Source of the DNA: Natronorubrum daqingense | GTDB lineage: Archaea; Halobacteriota; Halobacteria; Halobacteriales; Natrialbaceae | NCBI RefSeq assembly: GCF_001971705.1 | Contig: NZ_CP019327.1 | Coordinates: 1,984,001-2,048,000, forward strand | Length of the DNA: 64,000 nucleotides | Reading direction: 5' to 3' | Part shown: positions 9,735 to 18,964 of the stretch, in pieces | How positions within the stretch are numbered: the first letter of the stretch is position 1 | Layout of the letters: the number at the start of each line of letters is the position of its first letter | Made by a program: the position numbers and the translations under genes | Notes under the pieces: generated by a model | Seen by the model: the letters and a program-made list of their open reading frames with translations, nothing else | Told to the model about the DNA's origin: nothing | Databases searched by the model: none

Positions 9735-10409
9735 CTACTCGAGCGTGCTCCCTCGTTTTCGACGAAGCGTTCCGCGAACGAACGGGGCGACCGGGAAGAA
9801 ACCGAGGTCGAGTCGCTCGATTTCCTCGACGGTAACCGCTTCGTGGGAGACGAATCGAGGGATCGTTTCGCGCGTGAGCTGACAGCCGCCCGCGGTGTGC
9901 GCCCAGAGCGGATTGAGCAGTTCCTGGCCGGACCCTCGCCAGCCGTCGGCGTGGACGTGCTCGAGAAAGCGAAACTCGCCACCGGGTTCGAGTACGCGCA
10001 GGGCTTCCTCGAGTGCAACGTCTGGGTCCTGAATCGTACAGAAGACGAGGCTGGCGATCACGACATCGAAGGAGTCGTCGGGATAGGGGAGTGACTCGGC
10101 ACGAGCGCCGCGAAGGTCGACCGCGAGACCGGTTTCTCCCGCCCGTTTACGGGCTCGTTTACGCATGTGCGGGTCGGGTTCGATCGCGTGATACTCGAGG
10201 GAGGAGGTCGCGTGTTCGGCGACGTACGGAAACATGTCGCCCGTTCCGCAGCCCAGTTCGAGGACGCGACCCGAGAGGTCGCGAGCGAGGTACTCGCGAT
10301 GGGGCTCGAACAGAATCGATTGCGGAAGGACGTCGTAGAGTTTTGCGAAGAGTGGGTGTGAGATTTCGTCGTCCGCTTGTTCGGCCGCCCGTGTACTCGA
10401 GTCGGACAT
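9735..10409 (-). CDS. Class I SAM-dependent methyltransferase
   Basis: Starts at ATG 10409 (MSDSSTRAAEQ); the longer open frame to 10628 would cover the neighbouring gene's end and its extra part is Arg-rich shadow sequence. 224 aa with motif I VLELGCGTGDMFP, acidic motif II (AIEPDP), motif III region (DSFDVVIASLVFCTI) and post-motif LEPGGEFRFLEHV, as in the methyltransferase 11 group (UbiE/PhcB-like). The substrate is not predictable; the hydrophobic C-terminus and the FLEHV motif resemble enzymes that act on phospholipids or quinones. Confidence 0.88.
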   Translation of the reverse strand: MSDSSTRAAEQADDEISHPLFAKLYDVLPQSILFEPHREYLARDLSGRVLELGCGTGDMFPYVAEHATSSLEYHAIEPDPHMRKRARKRAGETGLAVDLRGARAESLPYPDDSFDVVIASLVFCTIQDPDVALEEALRVLEPGGEFRFLEHVHADGWRGSGQELLNPLWAHTAGGCQLTRETIPRFVSHEAVTVEEIERLDLGFFPVAPFVRGTLRRKRGSTLE

Positions 10410-10528
10410 CTCGTTTCCTGTAACGGCCGAGTGCCTAATACTCGTTTCCCCGATTCGAGGACGGTGAGCGCGACAGATGCGGACCGTGGCACAACAGATC
10501 CTCGCTCGAATAGGCCCGCCGCTACCGA

Positions 10529-11305
10529 TCACCGAATCGTGTCCGGAATGCGGTCGATGACGTCGGTCGCGAGCACGCCCGGGCCATACTCGGCGGTGGC
10601 TAACTCGCCGCTCTTGCCGAGGACCCACGCGCCTAATTCCGCGGCGTCGCTGCGATCAGCCCCCTGTCCGAGCAGCGACGCGGTGATTCCGGCCAGCGTA
10701 TCCCCGGTTCCGGCGACCGTCAGCGCCGACGTGCCCGTCTCGTTGCGGATGCGTTCACCGTCGGCGACAATTTCGTCGGTGTCACCGGTCAACGTCAACA
10801 CGGCACCCGTTTCCGTCGAAAACGCCTCGAGCGAGCCGTACTCCTCCCGAATCGGATCGTCTTCCGAGCCGCTCGGTGTGAGAATCGACTTCGAGAGATC
10901 CGCCTCGAGTGCGGGTTCGATGGCGAGGGCGTCGACGACGATCGGGATGTCGACGGTGTCGATTACCTCCCGAACGGCAGCCGGCTCGGCGTCGACGAGT
11001 CCGGGCCCGACGACGAGGGCGTCGGCCCACTCACACATCTCGCGGGTGCGTTCGACGGCGGTCTGTTCGAACTGTTCACCCGCGTATCTGTCGACCAAGA
11101 GATTCGGGTCGTGACTCGCGACGATTTCGTAGATCGGATCGGGCACGAACGCCCGAACGTGATCGGAACCGGTTCGGAGCGCTGCGCGCCCGACCAGCGC
11201 GGGCTGATTCGGGTACTCGGTCGCCCCCGCGACGATGCCGACGCGCCCGCTGTCGGTGCCGGTCTCTTCCGAGATGTTCGAGAGCGTTCGCTGGAGTCGA
11301 CTCAT
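10529..11305 (-). CDS. nnrD: ADP/ATP-dependent NAD(P)H-hydrate dehydratase (carbohydrate kinase fold)
   Basis: Ribokinase-like fold of the YjeF C-terminal domain family, which repairs hydrated NAD(P)H. 258 aa. Visible are GRVGIVAGATEYPNQPALVGRAA near the N-terminus, ALVVGPGL in the middle and the nucleotide/anion-hole motif VAGTGDTLAGI near residue 200. Only the dehydratase half is present; many archaeal proteins are fused to an epimerase domain (NnrE), so an epimerase would have to be elsewhere. The gene is upstream of, and same strand as, the methyltransferase (120-bp gap). Confidence 0.88.
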   Translation of the reverse strand: MSRLQRTLSNISEETGTDSGRVGIVAGATEYPNQPALVGRAALRTGSDHVRAFVPDPIYEIVASHDPNLLVDRYAGEQFEQTAVERTREMCEWADALVVGPGLVDAEPAAVREVIDTVDIPIVVDALAIEPALEADLSKSILTPSGSEDDPIREEYGSLEAFSTETGAVLTLTGDTDEIVADGERIRNETGTSALTVAGTGDTLAGITASLLGQGADRSDAAELGAWVLGKSGELATAEYGPGVLATDVIDRIPDTIR

Positions 11306-11464
11306 ACGATACGTCGAAAGCGCCGCGAGGTAGCCCTTCGGCAGGCGAGTTCTGGTTTGGACGGGTATACCACAAATTCTCGGGTCGCCATCGCGGATCC
11401 GTTACACCACCGTCCCGTCGTATGCTACACCAAAACATAGGTGATCGCCCGCGTAGCTAGAGCC

Positions 11465-12085
11465 ATGTTCGACGACAGAACCGACGCCGGCGAACGACTC
11501 GCCGGAGAACTCGAGTCCCGCGGGCTCGAGGCCGATATCGTCCTCGGAATTCCCCGCGGTGCACTTCCCGTCGCTAGACCGGTCGCGGACGCGCTGAACG
11601 CAGACCTCGACGTGGTCGTCGCCCGGAAGATGGGCGCGCCGAGCAATCCGGAGTTGGCAATCGGTGCCGTCGCGAGCGACGGCAGCGTCTGGTACAACGA
11701 CGACCTCCTCGAGCGACTTTCGGTCGGTAAAGAGTATCTCGAGACCGTCCGAGAACAGGAGGCGGAGAACGCCAGCGAGAAGGCGGATCGGTATCGAGAG
11801 AGTCCCGGTTTGCCGGATCTCGAGGGGAAGCGAGTGGTCGTCGTCGACGACGGCGTTGCAACGGGTGCGACCGCGACAGCCTGTCTTCGACAGGTGCAAG
11901 CGAGCGACGCTGCGTCCGTCGTGCTCGCGGTGCCGGTCGGCTCGCCGCGTGGCGTCGGCGACCTCCGAGACGAAGCGGACGAGGTGATCGCCCTCGAGAC
12001 GCCACAGTCGTTTCGTGCCGTCGGACAGTACTATCGCGTGTTCGATCAGGTGAGCGACGAGGAGGCGATCGCGTACCTCGAATAA
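11465..12085 (+). CDS. Phosphoribosyltransferase (PRTase type I)
   Basis: Starts at ATG 11465 (MFDDRTDAGERL); the upstream TTG/ATA-like alternatives lack support. 206 aa. The PRPP-binding signature is VVVVDDGVATGATA, the family feature of type I phosphoribosyltransferases, and the N-terminal IVLGIPRGALPVA loop is typical of the group annotated as predicted phosphoribosyltransferases of stress or phosphate operons. The base substrate is unknown. It is convergent with glutamate dehydrogenase 40 nt downstream. Confidence 0.9.
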   Translation: MFDDRTDAGERLAGELESRGLEADIVLGIPRGALPVARPVADALNADLDVVVARKMGAPSNPELAIGAVASDGSVWYNDDLLERLSVGKEYLETVREQEAENASEKADRYRESPGLPDLEGKRVVVVDDGVATGATATACLRQVQASDAASVVLAVPVGSPRGVGDLRDEADEVIALETPQSFRAVGQYYRVFDQVSDEEAIAYLE

Positions 12086-12125
12086 AACGCGGACTCGTCA
12101 GCGTGAAAATTGTAAACGCGCTCGA

Positions 12126-13448
12126 TCAGGGCCACAACCCGCGTGCGTCGTGGGCCGCCGCGACGCGAGAGAGCGCGACGATGTACGCCGCGTCGCGCCA
12201 ACTCACGTCGCGTTCGTCCACCGTCTCGCGCAACCCGTTCCAGGCGTCGACCATCTCCGTCTCGAGTTCTTCGTGCACGCGCTCGAGTGACCAGGTTCGG
12301 CGGTTGATGTCCTGGAGCCACTCGAAGTAGCTGACGGTGACGCCGCCTGCGTTTGCGAGGATATCGGGGATCACGGGGATACCGCGTTCCTCGAGGATCG
12401 CGTCAGCGCCGAACGTCGTCGGCCCGTTCGCGCCTTCGATGACGATGTCCGCCTCGATGGCGTCGGCGTTGTCCGCGGTGATGACGTTCCCGACGGCAGC
12501 CGGAATCAACACGTCGACGTCGAGTTCGAGCAGGTCCGCGTTCGACAGTCGGGTCAGCGAGCCCGTGCCGGCGGCGGTTTCGGCGTACCGAGTGACCGCT
12601 TCCGGCTCCTCGTCGTGCGACGGAATGGTCTCGACCGCGATGCCGTCGGGATCGTGGACGCCACCGTTGACGTCGCTGACGGCGACGACGGTCGCCCCCC
12701 ACTCCTCGAGCAAGCGGGCGGCGTTCGCACCGACGCTGCCAAAGCCCTGGACGGCGACCGTCACGTCCGCTAACGGGCAGTCGTAGTACTGACATGTTTC
12801 GCGGGTGACGATAGCGACGCTCCGTCCGGGAGCCTCCTCGCGACCCGCAGAGCCACCGACGACGGGTGGCTTGCCGGTGACGACGCCCGGAATGGTCTCG
12901 CCTTCCTGCATGCTGTAGGCGTCCATCAGCCAGGCCATCGTCGCGGGGTCCGTTCCCATGTCCGGTGCCGGAATGTCCATCGTCGGGCCCACAACCGGCC
13001 GAATTTCTTGCATGAATCGGCGAGTCAAGCGTTCGGTCTCGTCCGTCGAAAGTGACTTCGGATCGACGACAACCCCACCTTTCGCGCCACCGAACGGGAG
13101 GTCCATGACGGCGCACTTCCAGGTCATCCACATCGACAGGCCGACGCACTCGTCTCGAGTGACGCCGGGGTGATAACGAAGACCGCCCTTGTACGGGCCG
13201 CGGACGCTGTCGTGTTGTGCCCGGTAGCCGGTGTAAATGTCGACCGACCCGTCGTCACGCTCGAGTGGAATGGTGACCTCGTGGACTTTTGCCGGGTGTT
13301 TGAGACGCTCGATGACGGAATCGCCGATATCGAGGTGTGTCGCGGCACGCTCGAGTTGCAGACGCGCGGTCTCGAGTGCGGTTTCGGGTTCGTCGTCGGT
13401 CACCTGTCGGTTCGTCGAAGATTCATCTGGTGTGAGTTCAGGGGCCAT
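12126..13448 (-). CDS. gdhB: Glutamate dehydrogenase (Glu/Leu/Phe/Val dehydrogenase family)
   Basis: Interconverts glutamate with 2-oxoglutarate and ammonia using NAD(P). 440 aa, with the usual two domains. Substrate site [11 protein letters not shown] (K87), [15 protein letters not shown] with K111 and the catalytic lysine K123, and a Rossmann segment [14 protein letters not shown]. Acidic N-terminal extension of about 20 residues as in halophilic enzymes. The small zinc-ribbon gene lies 14 nt upstream on the same strand, so they may be cotranscribed. Haloarchaea often carry several gdh paralogues; the letter is a best guess. Confidence 0.95.
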   Translation of the reverse strand: MAPELTPDESSTNRQVTDDEPETALETARLQLERAATHLDIGDSVIERLKHPAKVHEVTIPLERDDGSVDIYTGYRAQHDSVRGPYKGGLRYHPGVTRDECVGLSMWMTWKCAVMDLPFGGAKGGVVVDPKSLSTDETERLTRRFMQEIRPVVGPTMDIPAPDMGTDPATMAWLMDAYSMQEGETIPGVVTGKPPVVGGSAGREEAPGRSVAIVTRETCQYYDCPLADVTVAVQGFGSVGANAARLLEEWGATVVAVSDVNGGVHDPDGIAVETIPSHDEEPEAVTRYAETAAGTGSLTRLSNADLLELDVDVLIPAAVGNVITADNADAIEADIVIEGANGPTTFGADAILEERGIPVIPDILANAGGVTVSYFEWLQDINRRTWSLERVHEELETEMVDAWNGLRETVDERDVSWRDAAYIVALSRVAAAHDARGLWP

Positions 13449-13462
13449 ACAAGAAGCGGTGA

Positions 13463-13603
13463 TTACTCGATCGGCGTCCGTCGATTACGCATGTCCGTCC
13501 CGCAGTCGGGACACTGGGCGGGCGCTGTCGTCCGAACGAGCGTCCCACAGTTGAAACACTCGTAGGTCGATTCGTCCTCGGGGTTGAAACGGATGTCTTT
13601 CAT
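13463..13603 (-). CDS. Rubrerythrin-like zinc-ribbon microprotein (46 aa)
   Basis: Very short gene found by translating the minus strand from ATG 13603. The product begins [13 protein letters not shown] and carries two CxxC knuckles (CFNC and CPDC) 16 residues apart, one complete zinc ribbon of the rubredoxin/rubrerythrin C-terminal type. Such 45-50 aa CPxCG proteins are common in haloarchaea; role unknown. It is 14 nt upstream of gdhB, in the same direction. Confidence 0.75.
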   Translation of the reverse strand: MKDIRFNPEDESTYECFNCGTLVRTTAPAQCPDCGTDMRNRRTPIE

Positions 13604-13694
13604 GTGACGAAGGTTGCTCCATTTAGGAATAATAGGGATATTAGGATAGTGGTATCCATCAGATAACTAGCGTCGGGGATCGAATACACGTTCA

Positions 13695-16600
13695 CTATTC
13701 AACGGGTGCCGTCGTTTTTGCCGGAAGGCCGATTTCGTCGAACAGGATGGTAAACAGTTTCCGCTGAATCGTCCGAATGTGCCGGTAGAACGCGGCCGGC
13801 GAAATCTCGAGCGTCGTGGCGATTTCCTCGCCCGAACGCTCTCGCGGCGACTCGAAGTAGCCGCCGTAATACGCTAGTTGGACGACCTCGAGTTGGCGGT
13901 CCGTCAGTCGCTCGAGGAGTTGAGCGCGAAGGGTGCGTGCAGTCGTCCGGTCGACGGTTCGCTTGGCGACGAGTGAAACGTCCGAGAACGCGTTCGAGAC
14001 GACGTCGATGCTCTCGCTGGCGTCGACGGTTCGGGGGACGTCGACGACGACGTGCGTATCGGTCGGCGTCGCCTCGACGCTTCGTAAGACGACGCCGTGG
14101 TCTGCAAGCTGGAGGGCCAAAAACGGCGGCGCGAGGTTGATGAGGACGGTCTCGCCCGACGCGGGGTCGTCGACGTCCGCACCGTCACCGAGGTGCTGGA
14201 TGTCTTCGACGGCGACGAGATCCGCGGCCGCGTCGACGACGTCGGTGGCGGGCGCTCCCTCGACGGTGGCGAACACGGCCGCCCCGTCTTCGTGAAGCTG
14301 GATCCCGCCGTCGAACGAGAGAGTACACTCCGCACGCGTCGCGAGTCTGGTAAAGATGAAGCCGTCGTCGATCACCTCGAACTCGAGGCGAGTACGGGAG
14401 TCGGTCAGCAGGGCCTGTTTGCGTTCGACGGCCGCGATTGCGGACGCGATCGTTTCGCCGAGTTCGATCAGCACGGAACGGATGACGCCCTCGAACGCGT
14501 CCGGCTCGTCTGCGTAGACGGTCAACACGCCGTACGTGAACTCGTCGTAGGCCAGCGGGACGCCCGCGACGGATTGGTACTCCCGCGAGAGCGCTTCGGA
14601 GCGCCACGGTTCCTCGCGAAGACGCTCCGCGACGTTCGAGACGACCGTGACGTCGTTCGTCGCGGCGGTTCGAGCGGCAGGCTCGCTCGCCTCCTGAAGC
14701 AACGTAGAGACGCTGTCCAGGTACTCCCGTCCGCGGCCCGTCCCGCCGTGCGTGTTCGCCTCGAGGCGCTCTCCCGTGACGTCCGTCGTTCCGATCCAGG
14801 CGAAGGAGAACCGATCGGCGGACGTGAGTCGCTCGCAGACGGCGGCTTCGATCTCCTCGCGCGTCTCCGCCTGAACGAGCGCCGCGTCGATCTCACGGAT
14901 AATCTCGTTGACCTGATTGAGTCGGGAGAGTTTTCGATTCTGCTGTTTGAGTTCGCGGTCGCGTTCTCGGAGCGTCTGTTCTCGTCGCACTCGATCGAGT
15001 GCGGCTTCGGCCGTCGTCGCGAGCAGATCGGTGAGTTCTCGAGTCACGTCGTCGAACGCGTCGGCGTCGGGTGAACCGACGACGAAGACGCCGTGGTCCC
15101 CGAGCGGGACGAGTCCGACGCTCGTGAGGTCCGTCGCCGGATTCGACACGGCCGATGCGTCGTGAACGTCCGCGAAGAACGTCGCGTCGCCGTCGACGAA
15201 CACCTGTCCCGCGAGGCTGCCGTCCGCCGCCCGCCGCTCCGGGAGCGGGCCGTGGGTTCGCTTCATCGCCGGCGATGCGGCCGCCGGAGTGAGTACGTTT
15301 TCGTCGGTATCGAACAGGTATGCACCGGTGTTCTCGAGGTCGAGGACGTCCGTCGCGTCGTCGACGACGATCTCGGCGATTTCGCGTTCGCTTTCGGCGT
15401 ACAGCAGTTCCCGCGTCGTCCGGTGAAGTGCCGTGAGCGCCTCCTCGCGGCGTTTACGCTTCGTCACGTCGCGACAGCTGTAGAGGGTCGTTCCGCCCTG
15501 AATCGAGACCGTGCGGACGTTGACTAACAGCGTGTGCTCCCGGCCCGCGCGGTCGGTCGCCGTACACTCGATGTTGGTCAACACGCCCTCCGACTCGAGT
15601 TCCTCGCGCTCGAAGAGGTCCGGACCGAGGAGGTCGTCGATCGAGCCCATCTCGTGAATTTCCTCGTCCGAGTAGCCGAAGATAAAGTGGACGTTCGGGC
15701 AGACGTAGGTGAACTCGCCCGAGTCGTCCGTGATCAGGACGGTGTCTGTCATGTTGTTGAGCGTCACCCGGTGGAGTTCCTCCGATTCACGGACCTCCTG
15801 CTCGAGGCGCGCCCGGTCAGTGACGTCGGTCACCTGTGCGAGGACGGAGACGACGGTCCCCGATTCGTCTCGAACTGGTCTGACCGTTACCTCGAGCGTC
15901 CGCGGGACGGTACGCTCCGCGGCGCGTTCGGCGTCGGTCTCGAGTTGAGGCTCCTGCGTCAGCGTGAGTTCCCGGTGGGCGACCGTGCCGGCCGCCGCCG
16001 TGTCGATCGCCGTTCGGATCGACTCGCCTCCCGAGTCGGTGGCGTCCCACCACGGAAGCGCCGCGAACTGCCCTCCGCAGGTGACGTCGTCGCCCCCGTG
16101 GACGGTCTCGAGCGCGCGGTCGTTCGCTTGGCGGATGGTACCATCGCGGTCGACGACCCACGCGTACGTCTCCGGATCGTTGAACACGGCTCGAAACTGC
16201 CGAGCCTGCACGCGAGCGTGTCTGCAGTCGTCGCCCCGTTCGAGCGCTCGCTCGAGCGTCTCGGTAAGCGGTTCACTCGAGTCCGCGGCCGGGACGTACT
16301 CCGTGACGCCTGCAGTGATCGCTTCGCTCGCGAGTGCCTCGTCGCCGTCGCGGGGCGCGAGTACGAACGGGAGCGCGACGTCGCGCTCGCGAACGCGCTC
16401 GACGAGTTCGGTTCCGGTCCCGTCGATGAGCGACTGCGCGCTCACCACGCAGTCGATCGAATCCGTCTCGAGGGTCTCGAGCGCTGCCTCCACGCTCGAA
16501 GCCGTCGTGACGACTCCCGCGAGTTGCGTTGCACTCGGTTCCGACGAGTCGGCGTCGGTCGCGCCCTCGCCCCCGTCGGAAAGTCGACCCGAGAGGCTGG

Positions 16601-16715
16601 GCGGGTTCCCCTCGACCCGGTCGTCTGCCGACTCGACGACGAGGAGATGGGCGTCGTCGAGCGTCCGTGCAGTTGCCATTCGATACCCGTAGGGCCCCGT
16701 GATGATAGAAGCCAT
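13695..16715 (-). CDS. PAS/GAF sensor regulator with bacterio-opsin-activator HTH
   Basis: 1,006 aa one-component regulator. Order: an N-terminal receiver-like region (about 25-165) with VVSAQSLIDGTG, a first PAS (about 175-300), a second PAS with NNMTDTVLITDDSGEFTYVCPN and its PAC, a GAF-like region, a coiled-coil (RERDRELKQQNRKLSRLNQVNEI in two parts), a second GAF, the bacterio-opsin activator domain, and the HTH_10 motif LTDRQLEVVQLAYYGGYFESPRE near the C-terminus. The receiver-like part lacks a clear phosphorylation pocket. Start is either ATG 16715 or ATG 16679 (MATARTLDD). The signal and targets are unknown; cytoplasmic, no membrane helix. Confidence 0.9.
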   Translation of the reverse strand: MASIITGPYGYRMATARTLDDAHLLVVESADDRVEGNPPSLSGRLSDGGEGATDADSSEPSATQLAGVVTTASSVEAALETLETDSIDCVVSAQSLIDGTGTELVERVRERDVALPFVLAPRDGDEALASEAITAGVTEYVPAADSSEPLTETLERALERGDDCRHARVQARQFRAVFNDPETYAWVVDRDGTIRQANDRALETVHGGDDVTCGGQFAALPWWDATDSGGESIRTAIDTAAAGTVAHRELTLTQEPQLETDAERAAERTVPRTLEVTVRPVRDESGTVVSVLAQVTDVTDRARLEQEVRESEELHRVTLNNMTDTVLITDDSGEFTYVCPNVHFIFGYSDEEIHEMGSIDDLLGPDLFEREELESEGVLTNIECTATDRAGREHTLLVNVRTVSIQGGTTLYSCRDVTKRKRREEALTALHRTTRELLYAESEREIAEIVVDDATDVLDLENTGAYLFDTDENVLTPAAASPAMKRTHGPLPERRAADGSLAGQVFVDGDATFFADVHDASAVSNPATDLTSVGLVPLGDHGVFVVGSPDADAFDDVTRELTDLLATTAEAALDRVRREQTLRERDRELKQQNRKLSRLNQVNEIIREIDAALVQAETREEIEAAVCERLTSADRFSFAWIGTTDVTGERLEANTHGGTGRGREYLDSVSTLLQEASEPAARTAATNDVTVVSNVAERLREEPWRSEALSREYQSVAGVPLAYDEFTYGVLTVYADEPDAFEGVIRSVLIELGETIASAIAAVERKQALLTDSRTRLEFEVIDDGFIFTRLATRAECTLSFDGGIQLHEDGAAVFATVEGAPATDVVDAAADLVAVEDIQHLGDGADVDDPASGETVLINLAPPFLALQLADHGVVLRSVEATPTDTHVVVDVPRTVDASESIDVVSNAFSDVSLVAKRTVDRTTARTLRAQLLERLTDRQLEVVQLAYYGGYFESPRERSGEEIATTLEISPAAFYRHIRTIQRKLFTILFDEIGLPAKTTAPVE

Positions 16716-16811
16716 CGGATTGTTTCAGCGTGAGAAGTGCGTAACGTCGTTCGAGGAGTCGACGGTCGGGTCACTCGAGCCAGCAGAAAACCGCGGCGCA
16801 ACGCGTCCAAT

Positions 16812-17669
16812 TTAGGGATTCGACTCCGTCCAGACGGCCTGCATCGGGATCCAGCCCTCGTCGGGGTCGACGTGGCCGGAGAGGACAGCGTTCAAAACGG
16901 CACCCAACAGGAGACAGAAGCCACCGAGGTACACCCAGGTGAGGACGAGCAAGATCGCGCCGGCGATTCCAAAGAGCGCGATGCTCTCGGAGGTGGCGAC
17001 GTATACCCTGAAGCTGACGGCCAACGCGGTCCACGAGAGGGCGGCGAACGCGACCCCCGGCAGTACCTCGCCGACGACGACGTCCGGTTGTGGAAAGAGG
17101 TAGTACATCGGCGTGAAGACGGCTACGAGCAGAATCGCGAGGAGAACGGCGCTGGCTGCCGTCGCCACGACCCCGCCGAGGAAGACCGAGAGACTGATTC
17201 CGACGACGCTGACCAACGCGACGGCCAGCGCGACCGTCGCCGTCACGAGCGCCGCGTTGAGCACCGTGACGAGCGTTACCGTCGTCGCCGTGTTCACGTA
17301 CGATTCGTCCTTCCGAGAGCCGTAGACGTCCGTAAACGCGCTGTTGACTGCCTGAAACAAGCGAGCAGCGCTCCACAGCAAAATGAGGAGCGCGAGGATC
17401 GCAGCCCGTATCCTGTCGCCGCTGTTGCCGGCCGCCTCCTCGAGTCCGCCGTCGGTCACGATACCGTCGAGGCCGGCCGCTGACTCGAGCGTCGAAACCA
17501 GCGGCTCGAGCGAATCCGTGAGCGTGGCACCGACGAGCGCGAGGATGACCAGCGGTACGAGGGTGTTGAACGCGTGGTAGGCCAGCCCGGCGGACTTGAC
17601 GCTGATCTGGCGTTCGCGGGAGACGGCAGCGACGTCGCGGGCGAGCGACAGGAGACTCGAGTCGGCCAT
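16812..17669 (-). CDS. YihY/virulence factor BrkB family membrane protein
   Basis: 285 aa with six hydrophobic segments and the family landmarks SAGLAYHAFNTLVPLVILAL near the start, LWSAARLFQAVNSAFTDVYG in the first half and LTWVYLGGFCLLLGAVLNAV near the end. Members are inner-membrane proteins of unresolved transport function (the old ribonuclease BN label is wrong). Same strand as the PAS/GAF regulator, 96 nt upstream of it; cotranscription possible. Confidence 0.9.
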   Translation of the reverse strand: MADSSLLSLARDVAAVSRERQISVKSAGLAYHAFNTLVPLVILALVGATLTDSLEPLVSTLESAAGLDGIVTDGGLEEAAGNSGDRIRAAILALLILLWSAARLFQAVNSAFTDVYGSRKDESYVNTATTVTLVTVLNAALVTATVALAVALVSVVGISLSVFLGGVVATAASAVLLAILLVAVFTPMYYLFPQPDVVVGEVLPGVAFAALSWTALAVSFRVYVATSESIALFGIAGAILLVLTWVYLGGFCLLLGAVLNAVLSGHVDPDEGWIPMQAVWTESNP

Positions 17670-17810
17670 GTATCGATATCGGCGGCGTCGCGGATAGTGG
17701 TTTGGCCGGCACCGGGGCCTGGTGTCTATGGCTGCGGAGAGAACACACGAGTTGAGAGAGGGGCGCTCGACGGAGCCGATACGTAATCGATGCGAGAACG
17801 GGACCGCGTA

Positions 17811-18017
17811 CTATTCGTCGTGGACGACCGACTGGACGTGCCCGACGACGCCGTTTTTCAGTTCGACCTGTGGTCCCTTCGGGTCGTCTTCGTAGACGGT
17901 CGCCACTTCCCCGATGAGGGGCTCTCGATCCTCGGACTCGACGTCCTGATCGCCCTGCACGATTTCGACGGTGATCCCCTGCCGGAGGTCGGATGCAGCT
18001 GGTCGTTCGTTGGACAT
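17811..18017 (-). CDS. YwbE family protein (DUF2196)
   Basis: 68 aa from ATG 18017. Recognised by the family pattern G-TVEIVQGDQ near the N-terminus and G-V-TV..DP.GP-VELKNG-VGHV at the end, a small beta-barrel-like protein of unknown function in bacteria and haloarchaea. The longer open frame on this strand (to 18470) is a shadow of msrB. It lies 95 nt downstream of msrB. Confidence 0.85.
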   Translation of the reverse strand: MSNERPAASDLRQGITVEIVQGDQDVESEDREPLIGEVATVYEDDPKGPQVELKNGVVGHVQSVVHDE

Positions 18018-18112
18018 GGACGAACGTGCGCCAGTGAACAGAAAAACGATGGTGCCTGCACGTTCGCCCTCGTCGTCCGAGCATTCACAAGCGGCGACTT
18101 CGAGCGGTCGTC

Positions 18113-18532
18113 TTACTCGTCGAAGTCGAGGGCGGCGGAGTTGATACAGTAGCGCTTGCCGGTCGGTTCCGGGCCGTCCTCGAAGACGTGGCCGAGGTGG
18201 CCGCCGCATTCGGCACACAGCACTTCGGTGCGGCGCATCCCGTGGCTGGTGTCGAGTCGGGTTTCGACACGGTCGGTATCCGTATCGTAGAAACTCGGCC
18301 AGCCACAGCCGGAGTCGAACTTCGTCTCGGAGTCGAACAGTTCGGCCCCACAGCCGGCACAGACGTAGCTTCCGTCGTCTTTGTGATCGACGTACTCGCC
18401 GCTGAACGCGGGCTCGGTTCCGGCTTCTCGCAGGATTCGATACTCCTCGTCGTCGAGTTCCTCGCGCCACTCTTCGTCGCTCGTGGGGAGGTCGGTGCTC
18501 TCTCGAGGGGTTTCGTCTGTCTCGTGTTCCAT
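18113..18532 (-). CDS. msrB: Peptide-methionine (R)-S-oxide reductase MsrB
   Basis: Repairs methionine-R-sulfoxide in proteins. 139 aa from ATG 18532 ([12 protein letters not shown]); a start 27 nt upstream is possible. Structural zinc ligands C58, C61, C106 and C109 (two CxxC pairs), GCGWPSF with C76, and the catalytic cysteine C129 in [12 protein letters not shown]. Complete and apparently active. Acidic N-terminal 25 residues are a halophilic addition. Confidence 0.95.
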   Translation of the reverse strand: MEHETDETPRESTDLPTSDEEWREELDDEEYRILREAGTEPAFSGEYVDHKDDGSYVCAGCGAELFDSETKFDSGCGWPSFYDTDTDRVETRLDTSHGMRRTEVLCAECGGHLGHVFEDGPEPTGKRYCINSAALDFDE

Positions 18533-18618
18533 GGAAGGGACTACGGACGAGTCACCCAAGAGTCTGTTGTGCGTTCGCCGGGTGCGAGTCGTTGGTCCTC
18601 GCTCGAGTTCAGTTCGTG

Positions 18619-18780
18619 CTACCGACTCGTGATGACGTCCGTGCTCTCACAGTCGGGACACTGAGTCATTCGGCCCAGTTTCGGTACGTCGATTCGTCGC
18701 CAGGCCGCGTCGCCACCAGGTGCTTCGAACCCGCATCGTCGACAGCGAGACTGCCCAGCAGTAACTGATCCACTCGTCAT
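18619..18780 (-). CDS. Small zinc-ribbon protein (53 aa)
   Basis: ATG 18780 gives a 53-residue product with CRRC near residue 13 and CPDC near residue 41, separated by a basic-aromatic stretch ([12 protein letters not shown]). This is a single four-cysteine ribbon of the kind common among haloarchaeal microproteins. Upstream extensions of the frame look like non-coding translation. It is 86 nt before msrB on the same strand. Function unknown. Confidence 0.65.
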   Translation of the reverse strand: MTSGSVTAGQSRCRRCGFEAPGGDAAWRRIDVPKLGRMTQCPDCESTDVITSR

Positions 18781-18964
18781 ACGCTCGAGTATGGGATACA
18801 CTCGCATAGTCGTTGTTCCGAACGATCGTGACTGTTCGCTCGAGAACGAGTTACCAGCCGTCGAGCGACGAGTAGGGAATTGGATCTGTCTCGGGTTCAG
18901 AACCTCCGAGAGACCCGGTCGATAACGCACACATTCACGGTCCCCGGTCGCCAACGCCATAGCA

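Noticed and set aside
10529-11305. Full NnrD-NnrE fusion
   Set aside because: The protein has only the kinase-fold dehydratase half; there is no epimerase domain in this frame.
14097-16733. Plus-strand ORFs of 325 and 399 aa over the PAS/GAF regulator
   Set aside because: Antisense shadows of a high-GC coding region; the protein on the minus strand has recognisable domains.
16771-18084. Minus-strand ORF of 437 aa over YihY and YwbE
   Set aside because: Arg-rich composition typical of frame-shadow translation; the real genes on the same strand have clear family matches.
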